Source: Candidatus Gastranaerophilales bacterium (lineage in GTDB: Bacteria > Cyanobacteriota > Vampirovibrionia > Gastranaerophilales > Gastranaerophilaceae). Taken from it: a stretch of DNA of 64,000 bases. The notes below the pieces were generated by a model that was not told where the DNA came from, searched no databases, and saw only the letters and a list, made by a program, of their open reading frames with translations. The position numbers and the translations under genes were made by a program. Positions 7,482 to 15,858 of this stretch are shown here, piece after piece (the stretch's first letter is position 1; the number at the start of each line of letters is the position of its first letter). Location: contig CALUUN010000002.1 in assembly GCA_944323995.1 (NCBI GenBank), forward strand, positions 1-64,000, written 5' to 3'.

Positions 7482-9053
7482 TTATGCTTTCTGTAAAAGG
7501 CTGTAACTGTCTTTAAAGTTTTGAAGAGCCGCAATATAGTTGTTTTTGGACGGCGTTGCGGTTCCGAGTGTAATTTCGCCTCTTTTGCCCGTCCACAGAT
7601 ATACAAGCGCCTCGGTATCACTTACGTTAAGCGCGGCCATTTTGGATCGCAGGTTCGGAAGTTCGTTTTTATACATTCCTCTTAATACAATCATTGTTGC
7701 AATCGCTGATTTTGAAGGGTCTTTAAGATTATCTTCCTTAATACCGTATTCGTGCAAAAGCTCAACGGTTTCTTTATCCGTATAAGCCTGAAGTTTCATC
7801 TGCGTCAAGCCTCTGGAATTAAATGAATTATCGTTTTGGATTTTTTTTGCAAAAGAAACCAGCCAGTTAGCAGATTCTTTTACCCAGTATTTAAATCCAG
7901 AACCGAATTCGGATTCACGCTCCGCCAGACCGAAAGCCAGTTCGGCAAGCATGTTATATTCATCGTTGCTTAAATTCAACCGTTCCATAAGTTCAAGTTT
8001 TTTGTCCTCAAGCGTTCCCGCATAAACACGGGCATTTCTGTTATGGTCCTTTGAAAGATTGAATTTTATAGGCTTGAATTCATCACTTTTCAATGAAGTT
8101 TTTACCTGACCGTCATATTCTTTCTGGGTCAATGATAGTTTGCCGTTTTTAACCGTCAGGTAGTTATTTTCCTCTTCCGGCAAAACGTATACTTTTGTAC
8201 CTTTGCCCGATATATATTTTTCTAATGTATTAAAATCCTTTTCGGTCAAATTTATACAGCCGTTTGAATACCTGTTATCATCCGCTGTTCCGTTATAATG
8301 ACGACCGTAACGCCATTGCGCGCCAAGAGGAATCTGGTGGATTGCAACACCTGTTTCGCCTCTTTCGGTTGTCATCTCGTAAATATTATCTTTGTAATTC
8401 GGAGCGTAATCATCATGGCCTGAGCCTTTGTATTTAATTTCATAAATACCTGCAGAAGTCATTCTTCTGTCCTCGGTTAAATACGCATCACCTTTTTGTG
8501 CACCAAGACCGGCATCAAATGTTTTTAGCAGTTCGCCTTCCGCGGAATAAATCTGCAGCGATGCGTTATCTTTATCTACAATAACGTAATTTTCAGGGTT
8601 CTTATCCGCATTCATTTTGTGGTATTCTATTACTTTTTCTTTGTCTGAAGGAAGGCTGTTAATTTTTTCATAACCCGCCACAATTTCATCAAAAGGTTTG
8701 TAAGTTTCTGACGGCTGAGGCTGGCGGATTTCAGGCTGAGGCACCTCCGGCATTTTAACAACAGGTTCCGAACCCTCGCTTGAGGGTGCTCGACTTGAAA
8801 TTTTCAGCCCCATTGCTTCCATAATATCAGCTTGCTCTTTAGCCGTAAATGTCAGTACATCATTTGCAAACACACTCAACCCGTCTGCGCCGCGGCCTTT
8901 GTGCATCTTTTTTAACACTTCAACAGTATTAATCCACTCTTTTGAGGTGATTTTATCATCTGTTAGATCAAATTCATTCTTCTTTGCCCATTCCAAAAGC
9001 GCCTGCGTAATTCCCTGGCCTTTCGCTATGGTTATGGAAAACCCTTCGGTCAT
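7482..9053 (-). CDS. L,D-transpeptidase with C-terminal lysozyme-like domain
   Basis: A 523-residue cell-wall enzyme. Residues ~28-85 form an N-terminal module (TDDKITSKEW ... TFTAKEQADIMEAMGL) also seen in the protein encoded at 34702-36321, followed by a Pro/Glu linker. Residues ~155-292 are a YkuD L,D-transpeptidase: H239 (VAIHQIPLG) and C266 in RYSNGCINL, with N264 where His is usual in SHGC. Residues ~345-523 look like a lytic transglycosylase/lysozyme fold (GLAERESEFG, SRGLTQMKLQAY). No signal peptide is evident, so export is unclear. AAAAGGAG precedes the ATG. Confidence 0.85.
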   Translation of the reverse strand: MTEGFSITIAKGQGITQALLEWAKKNEFDLTDDKITSKEWINTVEVLKKMHKGRGADGLSVFANDVLTFTAKEQADIMEAMGLKISSRAPSSEGSEPVVKMPEVPQPEIRQPQPSETYKPFDEIVAGYEKINSLPSDKEKVIEYHKMNADKNPENYVIVDKDNASLQIYSAEGELLKTFDAGLGAQKGDAYLTEDRRMTSAGIYEIKYKGSGHDDYAPNYKDNIYEMTTERGETGVAIHQIPLGAQWRYGRHYNGTADDNRYSNGCINLTEKDFNTLEKYISGKGTKVYVLPEEENNYLTVKNGKLSLTQKEYDGQVKTSLKSDEFKPIKFNLSKDHNRNARVYAGTLEDKKLELMERLNLSNDEYNMLAELAFGLAERESEFGSGFKYWVKESANWLVSFAKKIQNDNSFNSRGLTQMKLQAYTDKETVELLHEYGIKEDNLKDPSKSAIATMIVLRGMYKNELPNLRSKMAALNVSDTEALVYLWTGKRGEITLGTATPSKNNYIAALQNFKDSYSLLQKA

Positions 9054-9240
9054 ACTCTGCTCCTTTTGTATATATAAAGTATATAACTTCTAAATATTTG
9101 CGTTTTTTGTTAAGTAATATTACAAAAACATTCAAAGACTATGCTGTTTATAAAATATGCATAAAAAGCATTATTAAGAATACATTATAGGTATTTGCTA
9201 TTTTTATAAAAATCGGAAATAATGTAAAAAAGGATATTAT

Positions 9241-9828
9241 ATGGTTAATACAAAAGAGTTTTACAGATATATGTCAGAGGGAAAAATTGTAGAAGCCGGT
9301 TCAGAAATGGCTTTGAGTTTTGATGAGATGAGTCAGGAGGCTTTAAAGATTACGGCAGAACTTAACAATAAATATCATACCCCTGAACAAATCGTCAAAA
9401 TTTTTTCAAAACTGACAGGCAAAAATATTGATAAATCTTTCCGGCTTTTTCCGCCTTTTCATACAGACTGCGGCAAAAATATTACTTTGGGAAAAAATGT
9501 TTTTATAAATTCAGGCTGCAAGTTTCAAGATCAAGGCGGAATAACAATCGGCGACGGGTGTTTAATCGGACACAACGTAATAATAACGACACTTAACCAC
9601 CTTACAGAACCTTCAAGAAGGCATTCTCTGCAGCCAAAACCGGTAAAAATCGGCAAAAATGTCTGGCTTGGTGCAAATGTTACGATTATTCCGGGTGTAA
9701 CAATAGGCGATAATGCAATAATAGGAGCCGGAAGCATTGTTGTTAAAGACATTCCGGCAAATACAATCGCAGTCGGCACGCCTTGCAAAATTATTAAACA
9801 TATTGAAAGTGAGGAAAAGAATGATTAA
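9241..9828 (+). CDS. Hexapeptide-repeat O-acetyltransferase (maa/LacA type)
   Basis: A 195-residue left-handed beta-helix acetyltransferase using acetyl-CoA. It has the maltose/galactoside-acetyltransferase N-terminal helix region, FRLFPPFHTDCGKNITLGKN, and a run of hexapeptide repeats with the catalytic-type NHLTEP histidine, ending IGAGSIVVKDIPANTIAVGT. The sugar or other acceptor is unknown. AAGGA precedes the ATG. It is first in a four-gene operon; its stop overlaps the next start by 8 bp. Confidence 0.88.
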   Translation: MVNTKEFYRYMSEGKIVEAGSEMALSFDEMSQEALKITAELNNKYHTPEQIVKIFSKLTGKNIDKSFRLFPPFHTDCGKNITLGKNVFINSGCKFQDQGGITIGDGCLIGHNVIITTLNHLTEPSRRHSLQPKPVKIGKNVWLGANVTIIPGVTIGDNAIIGAGSIVVKDIPANTIAVGTPCKIIKHIESEEKND

Positions 9829-10855
9829 AAAACTTTTAATTTTGATGGCAGCAATTATATTCATTACAGGAGGTACAAATATGAGTATTGCAAAGGATTG
9901 GGATAAAACTTTCCCGAAAAGCGACAAAGTTGATGTACAAAAAGTAAGTTTTAAAAACAGATTCGGAATAACTCTTGTCGGCGACCTGTATACACCCAAA
10001 AACAGACCTGCTGAAAAAATGGCAGCAATTGCAGTTAGCGGGCCATTCGGAGCGGTAAAAGAACAGGTATCCGGACGATATGCACAAACAATGGCTGAAA
10101 GAGGATTCATAACACTGGCATTTGATCCGTCATACACCGGCGAAAGCGGAGGCGAGCCCAGAGATGTTGCCTCTCCGGACATCAATACGGAAGATTTCAG
10201 TGCTGCAGTGGATTTTTTAAGCAATCATCCGGATGTTAATCCTGACAAAATAGGTATAATCGGTATATGCGGATTCGGCGGTTTCGGATTAAATGCGGCA
10301 GCTATTGACACCAGAATTAAAGCAACAGTTACCGTAACCATGTATGATATGACAAGAGTCACTGCAAAAGGCTACTTTGATTCAATGGATGAAAACGCAC
10401 GCTATGAATTGAAAGAATCTCTTAACAAGCAAAGAACGGAAGATTTCAAAAACAGAACCTATGCAAAAGCTCCGGGACTTCCTGACAAACTTACCGGAGA
10501 TGAACCGCAATTCGTAAAAGATTATGTGGGATTTTACAAAACCAAAAGAGGTTTCCATGAACGCTCAATCGGTTCAAACGGCGGCTGGAACGTAACATCA
10601 TCACTGTCTTTAATAAATATGCCTATTCTGGCATACAGCAGCGAAATCCGTAATGCCGTCTTAATGATACACGGAGAAAAAGCCCACAGCAGGTATTTTT
10701 CTGAAGATGCTTTTAAAAACCTTAAAGGCAGCAACAAAGAACTTTACATTGTTGAAGGTGCAAACCACGTAGATTTATATGACAACCTTGAAAAAATTCC
10801 GTTCGACAAAATTGAAACTTTTTTCAAAACTTACCTTAAAGGAGCTGAACAATGA
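9821..10855 (+). CDS. Exported dienelactone-hydrolase-like alpha/beta hydrolase
   Basis: A 344-residue alpha/beta hydrolase. The nucleophile elbow reads GIICGFGG-like (IGICGFGG, C150), so the nucleophile is cysteine, as in dienelactone hydrolases; H316 (EGANHVDLY) is the likely catalytic His. I start at 9821 (AGGAAAAGA before ATG, 8-bp overlap with the acetyltransferase), which adds a hydrophobic leader (LLILMAAIIFITGG) and a possible cleavage site after SIA. A second start at 9881, with a perfect AGGAGG 7 nt before it, would give a 324-residue cytoplasmic form. Substrate unknown. Confidence 0.82.
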   Translation: MIKKLLILMAAIIFITGGTNMSIAKDWDKTFPKSDKVDVQKVSFKNRFGITLVGDLYTPKNRPAEKMAAIAVSGPFGAVKEQVSGRYAQTMAERGFITLAFDPSYTGESGGEPRDVASPDINTEDFSAAVDFLSNHPDVNPDKIGIIGICGFGGFGLNAAAIDTRIKATVTVTMYDMTRVTAKGYFDSMDENARYELKESLNKQRTEDFKNRTYAKAPGLPDKLTGDEPQFVKDYVGFYKTKRGFHERSIGSNGGWNVTSSLSLINMPILAYSSEIRNAVLMIHGEKAHSRYFSEDAFKNLKGSNKELYIVEGANHVDLYDNLEKIPFDKIETFFKTYLKGAEQ

Positions 10856-11307
10856 AAAAATTACTTATATTATTGATGGCAGCAATTATTACAGGAGGTA
10901 ATTTAATTATGGCAGAAGAATTAAACCAGCCTTTTGCAAAAGGAGAAATTAATCCGTACAGCAAATTTTTCACGGGAACCACACATCTGCAAAGGCTTGT
11001 TGCTCAGGATGATATATGGAATTCATCAATTGCAAACGTAACCTTTGATGCCGGAGCAAGAACCAACTGGCACAAGCATTCCGGAGGGCAGATTCTTCTT
11101 GTGACGGCAGGGGAAGGCAGATATCAGGAAAAAGGTAAAGAAATTCAGATTATTAAAAAAGGCGATGTGGTAAAAATTCCGCCGGATACAGAACACTGGC
11201 ATGGTGCAGCACCGGACGGCGAATTTGCACATATCTCAATAGAACCCAATTTGCCGGACAACCGGACAATATGGCTTGAGGCAGTAACTGACAAGGAATA
11301 CAGGTAA
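10852..11307 (+). CDS. Cupin-domain protein
   Basis: A 151-residue single-domain cupin. The metal-binding motifs are clear: TNWHKHSGGQILLVTAGEG (His pair and Glu/Gln strand) and IPPDTEHWHGA. Such cupins act as small oxygenases, isomerases or lyases and are often linked with CMD proteins, as here. ATGA overlap with the upstream hydrolase. The first 19 residues are a signal-like leader (KKLLILLMAAIITGG), nearly the same as that of the hydrolase. An internal AGGAGG and ATG at 10909 could make a leaderless 132-residue form. Confidence 0.85.
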   Translation: MKKLLILLMAAIITGGNLIMAEELNQPFAKGEINPYSKFFTGTTHLQRLVAQDDIWNSSIANVTFDAGARTNWHKHSGGQILLVTAGEGRYQEKGKEIQIIKKGDVVKIPPDTEHWHGAAPDGEFAHISIEPNLPDNRTIWLEAVTDKEYR

Positions 11308-11308
11308 C

Positions 11309-12151
11309 ATGATAAAAAAAATATTTGCATTATTTACAATTGTATTGCTTTTTCAGAATATAATTCCGGCAGTGGCATTACAAAATGAGGATAAGAACAT
11401 GACAAGAACAGATATTTGTAAGGAGAATTACAAAACTCTTTTCGGCGGCGAAGCATTGAATCCCGCAGGGGATGATCCGGAGATGCTGGCAATATTACAA
11501 AAATATATTTTCGGGGAAGTATTTACGGTCGGTAAACTTGATATTAAAACAAGAGAAATGATAACCGTGACTTCTCTTGCCGTGCAGCAGACCCTGCCGC
11601 AGCTAAAAGCACATATCAATGCTGCTTTAAACGCGGGCGCAACTCCGATTGAACTTCGGGAAGTCATCTATCAATGCGCACCGTTTATAGGGTTTCCGAA
11701 AACATTGAATGCTCTGAACATATTAAACGAAGTATTCAAAGAAAGAGGTATACAAACACCGCTGAAATCAACAGCAACAGTAACAGAACAGGAACGATTT
11801 GAAAAAGGACTTGCAATACAAAAGCCGCTTTACGGTGACGAAATCCAAAAATCAATGGAAGGACTTCCGCAAAATATGGGGGCTGATGTTTCAAAGTTTT
11901 TGACAGAGGTATGTTTCGGCGATTTTTATACAAGAGAAGGCCTTGACTTAAAAACGCGCGAACTGCTTGTAATAAGTATTCTTGTTACGACAGGAAATAC
12001 CGTAACTTTAAAAAGCCACATCAAAGGTAATTTAAAAGCCGGAAATTCAAAAGAAACAGTAACGGCAGCAATAATTCAGTGCCTGCCCTATGTAGGTTTT
12101 CCGAATACTCTGGCTGCGCTCAGAACCTTAAAAGAAGTTACCGGTAACTAA
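11309..12151 (+). CDS. Tandem carboxymuconolactone decarboxylase (CMD) domain protein
   Basis: A 280-residue protein with two CMD/AhpD-like helical domains, each with the LKTRELL/IKTREM core followed by the helix REVIYQCAPFIGFPKTLNAL (first) or AAIIQCLPYVGFPNTLAAL (second). No AhpD CxxC pair is present, so a peroxidase role is less likely. The N terminus is a signal peptide ending PAVA. As in the two upstream genes, GAGG and an ATG (11399, residue 31) offer a second start just after the leader. It is last in the operon, with a terminator at 12164. Confidence 0.85.
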   Translation: MIKKIFALFTIVLLFQNIIPAVALQNEDKNMTRTDICKENYKTLFGGEALNPAGDDPEMLAILQKYIFGEVFTVGKLDIKTREMITVTSLAVQQTLPQLKAHINAALNAGATPIELREVIYQCAPFIGFPKTLNALNILNEVFKERGIQTPLKSTATVTEQERFEKGLAIQKPLYGDEIQKSMEGLPQNMGADVSKFLTEVCFGDFYTREGLDLKTRELLVISILVTTGNTVTLKSHIKGNLKAGNSKETVTAAIIQCLPYVGFPNTLAALRTLKEVTGN

Positions 12152-12163
12152 TAATTTTTATTT

Positions 12164-12187
12164 GGCGCCTTCACGGGCGCCTTTTTT
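12164..12187 (+). terminator. Terminator of the hydrolase-cupin-CMD operon
   Basis: The stem GGCGCC/GGCGCC with a 6-nt loop is followed by TTTTTT, 13 bp after the CMD stop. Confidence 0.85.
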
Positions 12188-12770
12188 ATAACAATATTTC
12201 ATCAAGGTCGTTAACTTCAATTTCATCAAACAATCTGCCGTACAGCATTTTAGGATCTTTTTTGTAAATCTGCCTTAAACCGTCCGACATTACACAATTA
12301 CCGATAAGCCATTCATCTTTTACTGATGAATACGCCACATTGTGCTCAAATAATCCGCCCTTGAATTTTGAAAACGGAATATCATATTTTTTCATAAATT
12401 CAACAAACTTATCAAACAATTTTGTACTGTGCGGACTGTTTATATTATCAGCTTTTGAGCCCAGTATAAACCCTTGCAAATCTTTATCGTACAAATTCAA
12501 TTTCTTTTTAATAAATTCTTCAATTTTTGCAAAACTTTTATTCTTGGGGTTTGTCGGACAAATATGCATCAAAAGCACTTTCTGCCCGTCGGTTAAACCG
12601 CATACCGTACAGTCAAGAATGTCTGATGTGTACGCTTTATCCGCCAAAACACTTTCTTTTATCGTCCACGGTTCAGACACGAAATTCTTGCGCGGAAGGT
12701 TTGCAACAGCGCTGCGAAATTCATTAAGCGGAACCATTCTTATTCGGGAGGTAAATGAAACTTTTTCCAT
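12186..12770 (-). CDS. Hypothetical protein with FTS-type N terminus
   Basis: A 194-residue protein of no family I can name. It opens MEKVSFTSRIRMVPLNEF, similar in form to other hypotheticals in the window. The middle contains DILDCTVCGL, then VLLMHICPTNP about 17 residues later and then NSPHSTKLF: a Cys...His order reminiscent of CheD-type deamidases. This is only a suggestion. No signal peptide or membrane segment. The weak AGGG before the ATG supports the start. It ends convergently against the CMD operon, sharing its terminator region. Confidence 0.6.
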   Translation of the reverse strand: MEKVSFTSRIRMVPLNEFRSAVANLPRKNFVSEPWTIKESVLADKAYTSDILDCTVCGLTDGQKVLLMHICPTNPKNKSFAKIEEFIKKKLNLYDKDLQGFILGSKADNINSPHSTKLFDKFVEFMKKYDIPFSKFKGGLFEHNVAYSSVKDEWLIGNCVMSDGLRQIYKKDPKMLYGRLFDEIEVNDLDEILL

Positions 12771-12814
12771 ACACCCTGTAAAACATCTGAACTTTAAAAA
12801 TTGCCATGCAAAAT

Positions 12815-12837
12815 AAAAGAGGCTTTAAGCCTCTTTG
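12815..12837 (-). terminator. Terminator of the 58-aa gene
   Basis: The stem AAGAGGCTT/AAGCCTCTT is followed by TTTTATTTT in the minus direction, 32 bp after the small ORF's stop. Confidence 0.75.
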
Positions 12838-12868
12838 TTATCCTATTTTCCTTAATCCATGACAAACT

Positions 12869-13045
12869 TTATGCTATAAAGTTTGTTCCAAATCTGTTTG
12901 CACCGTGAAAGAAAGACTGTTTCATCAATTCTGTTAATGACTTTCTTATCACCAATTTATCGTTTAATTTTACACCTTTGATTGCATCTGATGTTGTCTT
13001 ATATGTATCTGAAACCGCATTAGAAAATAACAGCATAGTTGCCAT
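12869..13045 (-). CDS. Small hypothetical protein (58 aa)
   Basis: A 58-codon gene opening MATMLLFSNAVSDTYKTTSD and ending FFHGANRFGTNFIA. GAGAGG lies a few bases before the ATG and a clean terminator follows at 12815-12837, so it is a complete transcription unit. The sequence is amphipathic and basic in its second half (KLNDKLVIRKSLTELMKQ). No family recognised; the size and lone-unit layout allow a structural or signalling peptide. Confidence 0.65.
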   Translation of the reverse strand: MATMLLFSNAVSDTYKTTSDAIKGVKLNDKLVIRKSLTELMKQSFFHGANRFGTNFIA

Positions 13046-13228
13046 AACTTTACCTCTCTCTTATAAATCACTTAATTTATCTCTCGTACTTATATAAAAA
13101 ATTCCTATAAAAATTTATTGACTTTTTATATTCACTTTATATAAAAATCGTTACATAACTTTACAAAATAAAATTAAAGATTTTGGATATTTAATCCGAT
13201 AATAAATATGAATAATAAGGAGAAGCAC

Positions 13229-13672
13229 ATGGACATACAAAGACTCAATGCCAACATCAAGTGGCAGCAGTTAACGGCAAAGGAAATTTTAAAGTACACG
13301 CAGGAAGGTCAGCAGGTACCGAGCGAATACCAGCAATGGGCCGCTGCGATTAGTGCCGTACTTGACGTAAATGACGAAGTAACTTACGAAATGACAAACG
13401 GCGAAACAGACATCGCGGCACTTGAAGAAACTCTCGGCAGAGATGTTGTAAGAGGCGGCATTCAAGAAACAGACCAAACCGAAAATAATATCGGCAACGA
13501 AAGCGAAGAAGCACAAGATGAAACAACACCTGTAGTTGCACAGGAAGAAGCACCCGAAGCTCCTACAGCAGCGGAACAGGATGAAATAACTCTGGCGGAT
13601 CAAGCCATAATGACAGATCCGGATGAAATTCTCAAACGCAAAATGAGAAGAGGTATTCCGCCGTTATCTTAA
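13229..13672 (+). CDS. Acidic hypothetical protein
   Basis: A 147-residue protein with an ordered N-terminal ~80 residues (MDIQRLNANIKWQQLTAKEI...) and a long Glu/Thr/Ala-rich, probably disordered tail that ends in a basic KRKMRRGIPP segment. The frame opens at 13208, but AAGGAG sits 6 nt before the ATG at 13229. The last 9 bp overlap the end of the convergent rpe gene. Not recognised. Confidence 0.65.
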   Translation: MDIQRLNANIKWQQLTAKEILKYTQEGQQVPSEYQQWAAAISAVLDVNDEVTYEMTNGETDIAALEETLGRDVVRGGIQETDQTENNIGNESEEAQDETTPVVAQEEAPEAPTAAEQDEITLADQAIMTDPDEILKRKMRRGIPPLS

Positions 13673-14302
13673 GCTCTGAACAGCTTTTTGAATATCGCCG
13701 GATTTATAAATATAATTTCCGGCAACAAGCGAATTTGCACCGTACGCGGTGCAAATTTTTGCTGTTTCAGCATTAATTCCGCCGTCAACTTGAATAATTA
13801 AATTTTCAGAGGCATATTTTTTAATAAGCGGAATTTTTTCCGCACACACCTTTATAAAACTTTGCCCGCCAAATCCCGGCTCTACAGTCATTACAAGCAC
13901 CAGATCAAGCAGCGGAAGAAATTCAAGAATTTCCTCAGCCGGAGTTTTCGGCTTTATTGACATGCCTGCCTTAACCCCGTACGATTTTATAATATTTACG
14001 ACAGAACTGACATCTTTTACCGCTTCGTAATGAAACGTCAAAATATCAGAACCTGCTTGCGCAAAAGGTTGTATATATTTTTCGGGATTTTCAATCATCA
14101 AATGCACATCCAGCGGAAGATTTGAAATTTTTTTAATTGATTTGACAACAGGTACACCGATTGTAATATTCGGGACAAAGTGCCCGTCCATAACATCAAC
14201 ATGAATCCAATCTGCGCCGGCATCTTCAACGCGTTTTATGTCGCGTTCAAGATTGGCAAAGTCAGCGGAAAGAATTGACGGTGATATGATTATTTTTGAC
14301 AT
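13664..14302 (-). CDS. rpe: Ribulose-phosphate 3-epimerase
   Basis: A 212-residue TIM-barrel enzyme interconverting ribulose-5-phosphate and xylulose-5-phosphate in the pentose phosphate pathway. Signatures seen: SILSADFANLERD, WIHVDVMDGHFVPN (metal ligands), VHLMIENPEKY, VMTVEPGFGGQ and QVDGGINAETA. Length is typical. It is the last gene of the pyrH-frr-cdsA-rnc-rpe operon; its start overlaps rnc by 13 bp, implying translational coupling. Confidence 0.96.
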   Translation of the reverse strand: MSKIIISPSILSADFANLERDIKRVEDAGADWIHVDVMDGHFVPNITIGVPVVKSIKKISNLPLDVHLMIENPEKYIQPFAQAGSDILTFHYEAVKDVSSVVNIIKSYGVKAGMSIKPKTPAEEILEFLPLLDLVLVMTVEPGFGGQSFIKVCAEKIPLIKKYASENLIIQVDGGINAETAKICTAYGANSLVAGNYIYKSGDIQKAVQSLR

Positions 14303-14985
14303 CCGGCAACCCCCAATTTTTTACATGCTTCGTATGCGGATTTTTGTTCCGCGTCTTTTTTAGTCCTGCCTGAACCGCGCGCAACAAGTTCATTTTCATA
14401 CCAGACCTCGACTTCAAAAGTCTTGTTATGAGCAGGGCCTGTTTCTTTAACAAGTTTGTAAACCGGTACGGTTTTGGTTATACTCTGCGTATACTCCTGC
14501 AAAAGCGCTTTTGCATTAAATTTCTCAAAATTTTTGTCAATATCTTCAATATATGGTGTAAAAACTTCGTTTATAAAATTAATAAGCTGCAAAAACTTGC
14601 CGTCAAGGTAATAGGCGCCAAGCACAGCTTCAAAAGCACATGCACAGACAGATTCCAATTTTCTGCAGCCCTGTTTTTCTTCATGCTTTGCGAGGATTAT
14701 AAGTTTTGAAAGTCCGAGCTTTTCGGAAATTTCAAATAATGTTGCATCAGAAACCGCAATTGAGCGTATTTTAGATAAGTCGCCTTCGTGATAATCGGGA
14801 TATTTTTTGTATAAAACATCCGAAATCGCAAGTTTTAACACTGCATCGCCCAAAAATTCAAGCCTTTCGTAACTTTGCGTATAATCCAATTCCCTCTCTT
14901 TTGTATAAGACGGATGAGTCAATGCCCGTACAAAAAGTTCTTCATTATCAATTCCGATTTTAAAGATTTCAGATAATTCTCTCAT
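14290..14985 (-). CDS. rnc: Ribonuclease III (with an altered metal ligand)
   Basis: A 231-residue RNase III: endonuclease domain (1-~150) with the signature ERLEFLGDAVL and a C-terminal double-stranded RNA-binding domain (AKALLQEYTQ ... GSGRTKKDAEQKSAYEAC). It processes rRNA and structured mRNAs as a dimer. The second catalytic motif reads SVCACAFEAVLG, where ADxxEA is usual: the glutamate is kept, but the aspartate equivalent to E. coli D114 is Cys (codon 14638-14640). This may lower or change metal use. Adjacent to cdsA with no gap. Confidence 0.93.
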   Translation of the reverse strand: MRELSEIFKIGIDNEELFVRALTHPSYTKERELDYTQSYERLEFLGDAVLKLAISDVLYKKYPDYHEGDLSKIRSIAVSDATLFEISEKLGLSKLIILAKHEEKQGCRKLESVCACAFEAVLGAYYLDGKFLQLINFINEVFTPYIEDIDKNFEKFNAKALLQEYTQSITKTVPVYKLVKETGPAHNKTFEVEVWYENELVARGSGRTKKDAEQKSAYEACKKLGVAGCQK

Positions 14986-15858
14986 CTAAAATAAACCTTT
15001 TACAAACAATATCATATTATTAAAGAAATCATGTGAAAAAACAAAATACTTGCAGAAATAATACATAACCGGAATTGTCAGGATATAGCTGTCGCACCTG
15101 TCCAAGAATCCTCCGTGTCCTGGCAGGCTGTCACCGGAATCTTTGACACCGGCATCACGTTTGATTAAAGATTCACTCAAATCCCCGATTTGAGCAAAAG
15201 CCGTACATAAAACACCGGCCGAAAGCGACAGGTACCATTCAAGGCCTATGTACAATCCGATTACCATTGCGCCGATAATTGCACAAATCGCACCTCCTAT
15301 TGAGCCTTCTATTGTTTTATTCGGGCTTATAACAGGTGCAAGTTTGTGTTTTCCCAGATGTCTGCCTGCATAGTAACATCCCGTATCAGTCAATAAAACT
15401 GCAATGAACATCATAACAACAAATGCCAGACCGTCATTAAAACGGGTACATTCAAGGTTTCTCAAAAACAACAAATGCAGCGGAAACCATCCGCAATAAA
15501 CCATTCCGAGAACTGTTGTTGCCACATTTGCGATATAAGGCTGTCTGCCGCGGAATAAAACCCACATGAACGCGCCCATTGCGCAAATTGTAAGCGCAAA
15601 TGCCACAAGGTCAAACCTTTGAACATAAGCTATCACGGCAAGCAAGGCTTCCGCAATATAAATCATCTTCAAACTCGGATAAAAACCCTTGTGGTTTAAT
15701 ATTTTCACATATTCTCTTGAAGCAAAATAAAGGATAAACAAGAGCATCGCAAGGAGTGCGAGTTTGCCTTCAATAATGCAGCCCATTGCCGCCGTTCCCA
15801 TAATAAGACCTGTAAGCATGCGGGTAGCATTTTTGTTTAATCCTTTAATTTCAGTCAT
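14986..15858 (-). CDS. cdsA: Phosphatidate cytidylyltransferase
   Basis: A 290-residue membrane enzyme making CDP-diacylglycerol from phosphatidate and CTP, the branch point to phospholipids. It has several membrane helices and the C-terminal CdsA signature (LIKRDAGVKDSGDSLPGHGG then FLDRCDS), plus SPNKTIEGSIGG. The order frr-cdsA is common in bacteria. The start overlaps the frr stop by 1 bp. Confidence 0.95.
   Translation of the reverse strand: MTEIKGLNKNATRMLTGLIMGTAAMGCIIEGKLALLAMLLFILYFASREYVKILNHKGFYPSLKMIYIAEALLAVIAYVQRFDLVAFALTICAMGAFMWVLFRGRQPYIANVATTVLGMVYCGWFPLHLLFLRNLECTRFNDGLAFVVMMFIAVLLTDTGCYYAGRHLGKHKLAPVISPNKTIEGSIGGAICAIIGAMVIGLYIGLEWYLSLSAGVLCTAFAQIGDLSESLIKRDAGVKDSGDSLPGHGGFLDRCDSYILTIPVMYYFCKYFVFSHDFFNNMILFVKGLF

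Noticed and set aside
9241-12151. Aromatic-compound degradation operon
   Set aside because: Dienelactone-hydrolase-like and CMD names suggest it, but there is no ring-cleavage enzyme and the CMD/cupin/hydrolase set occurs in many other contexts.
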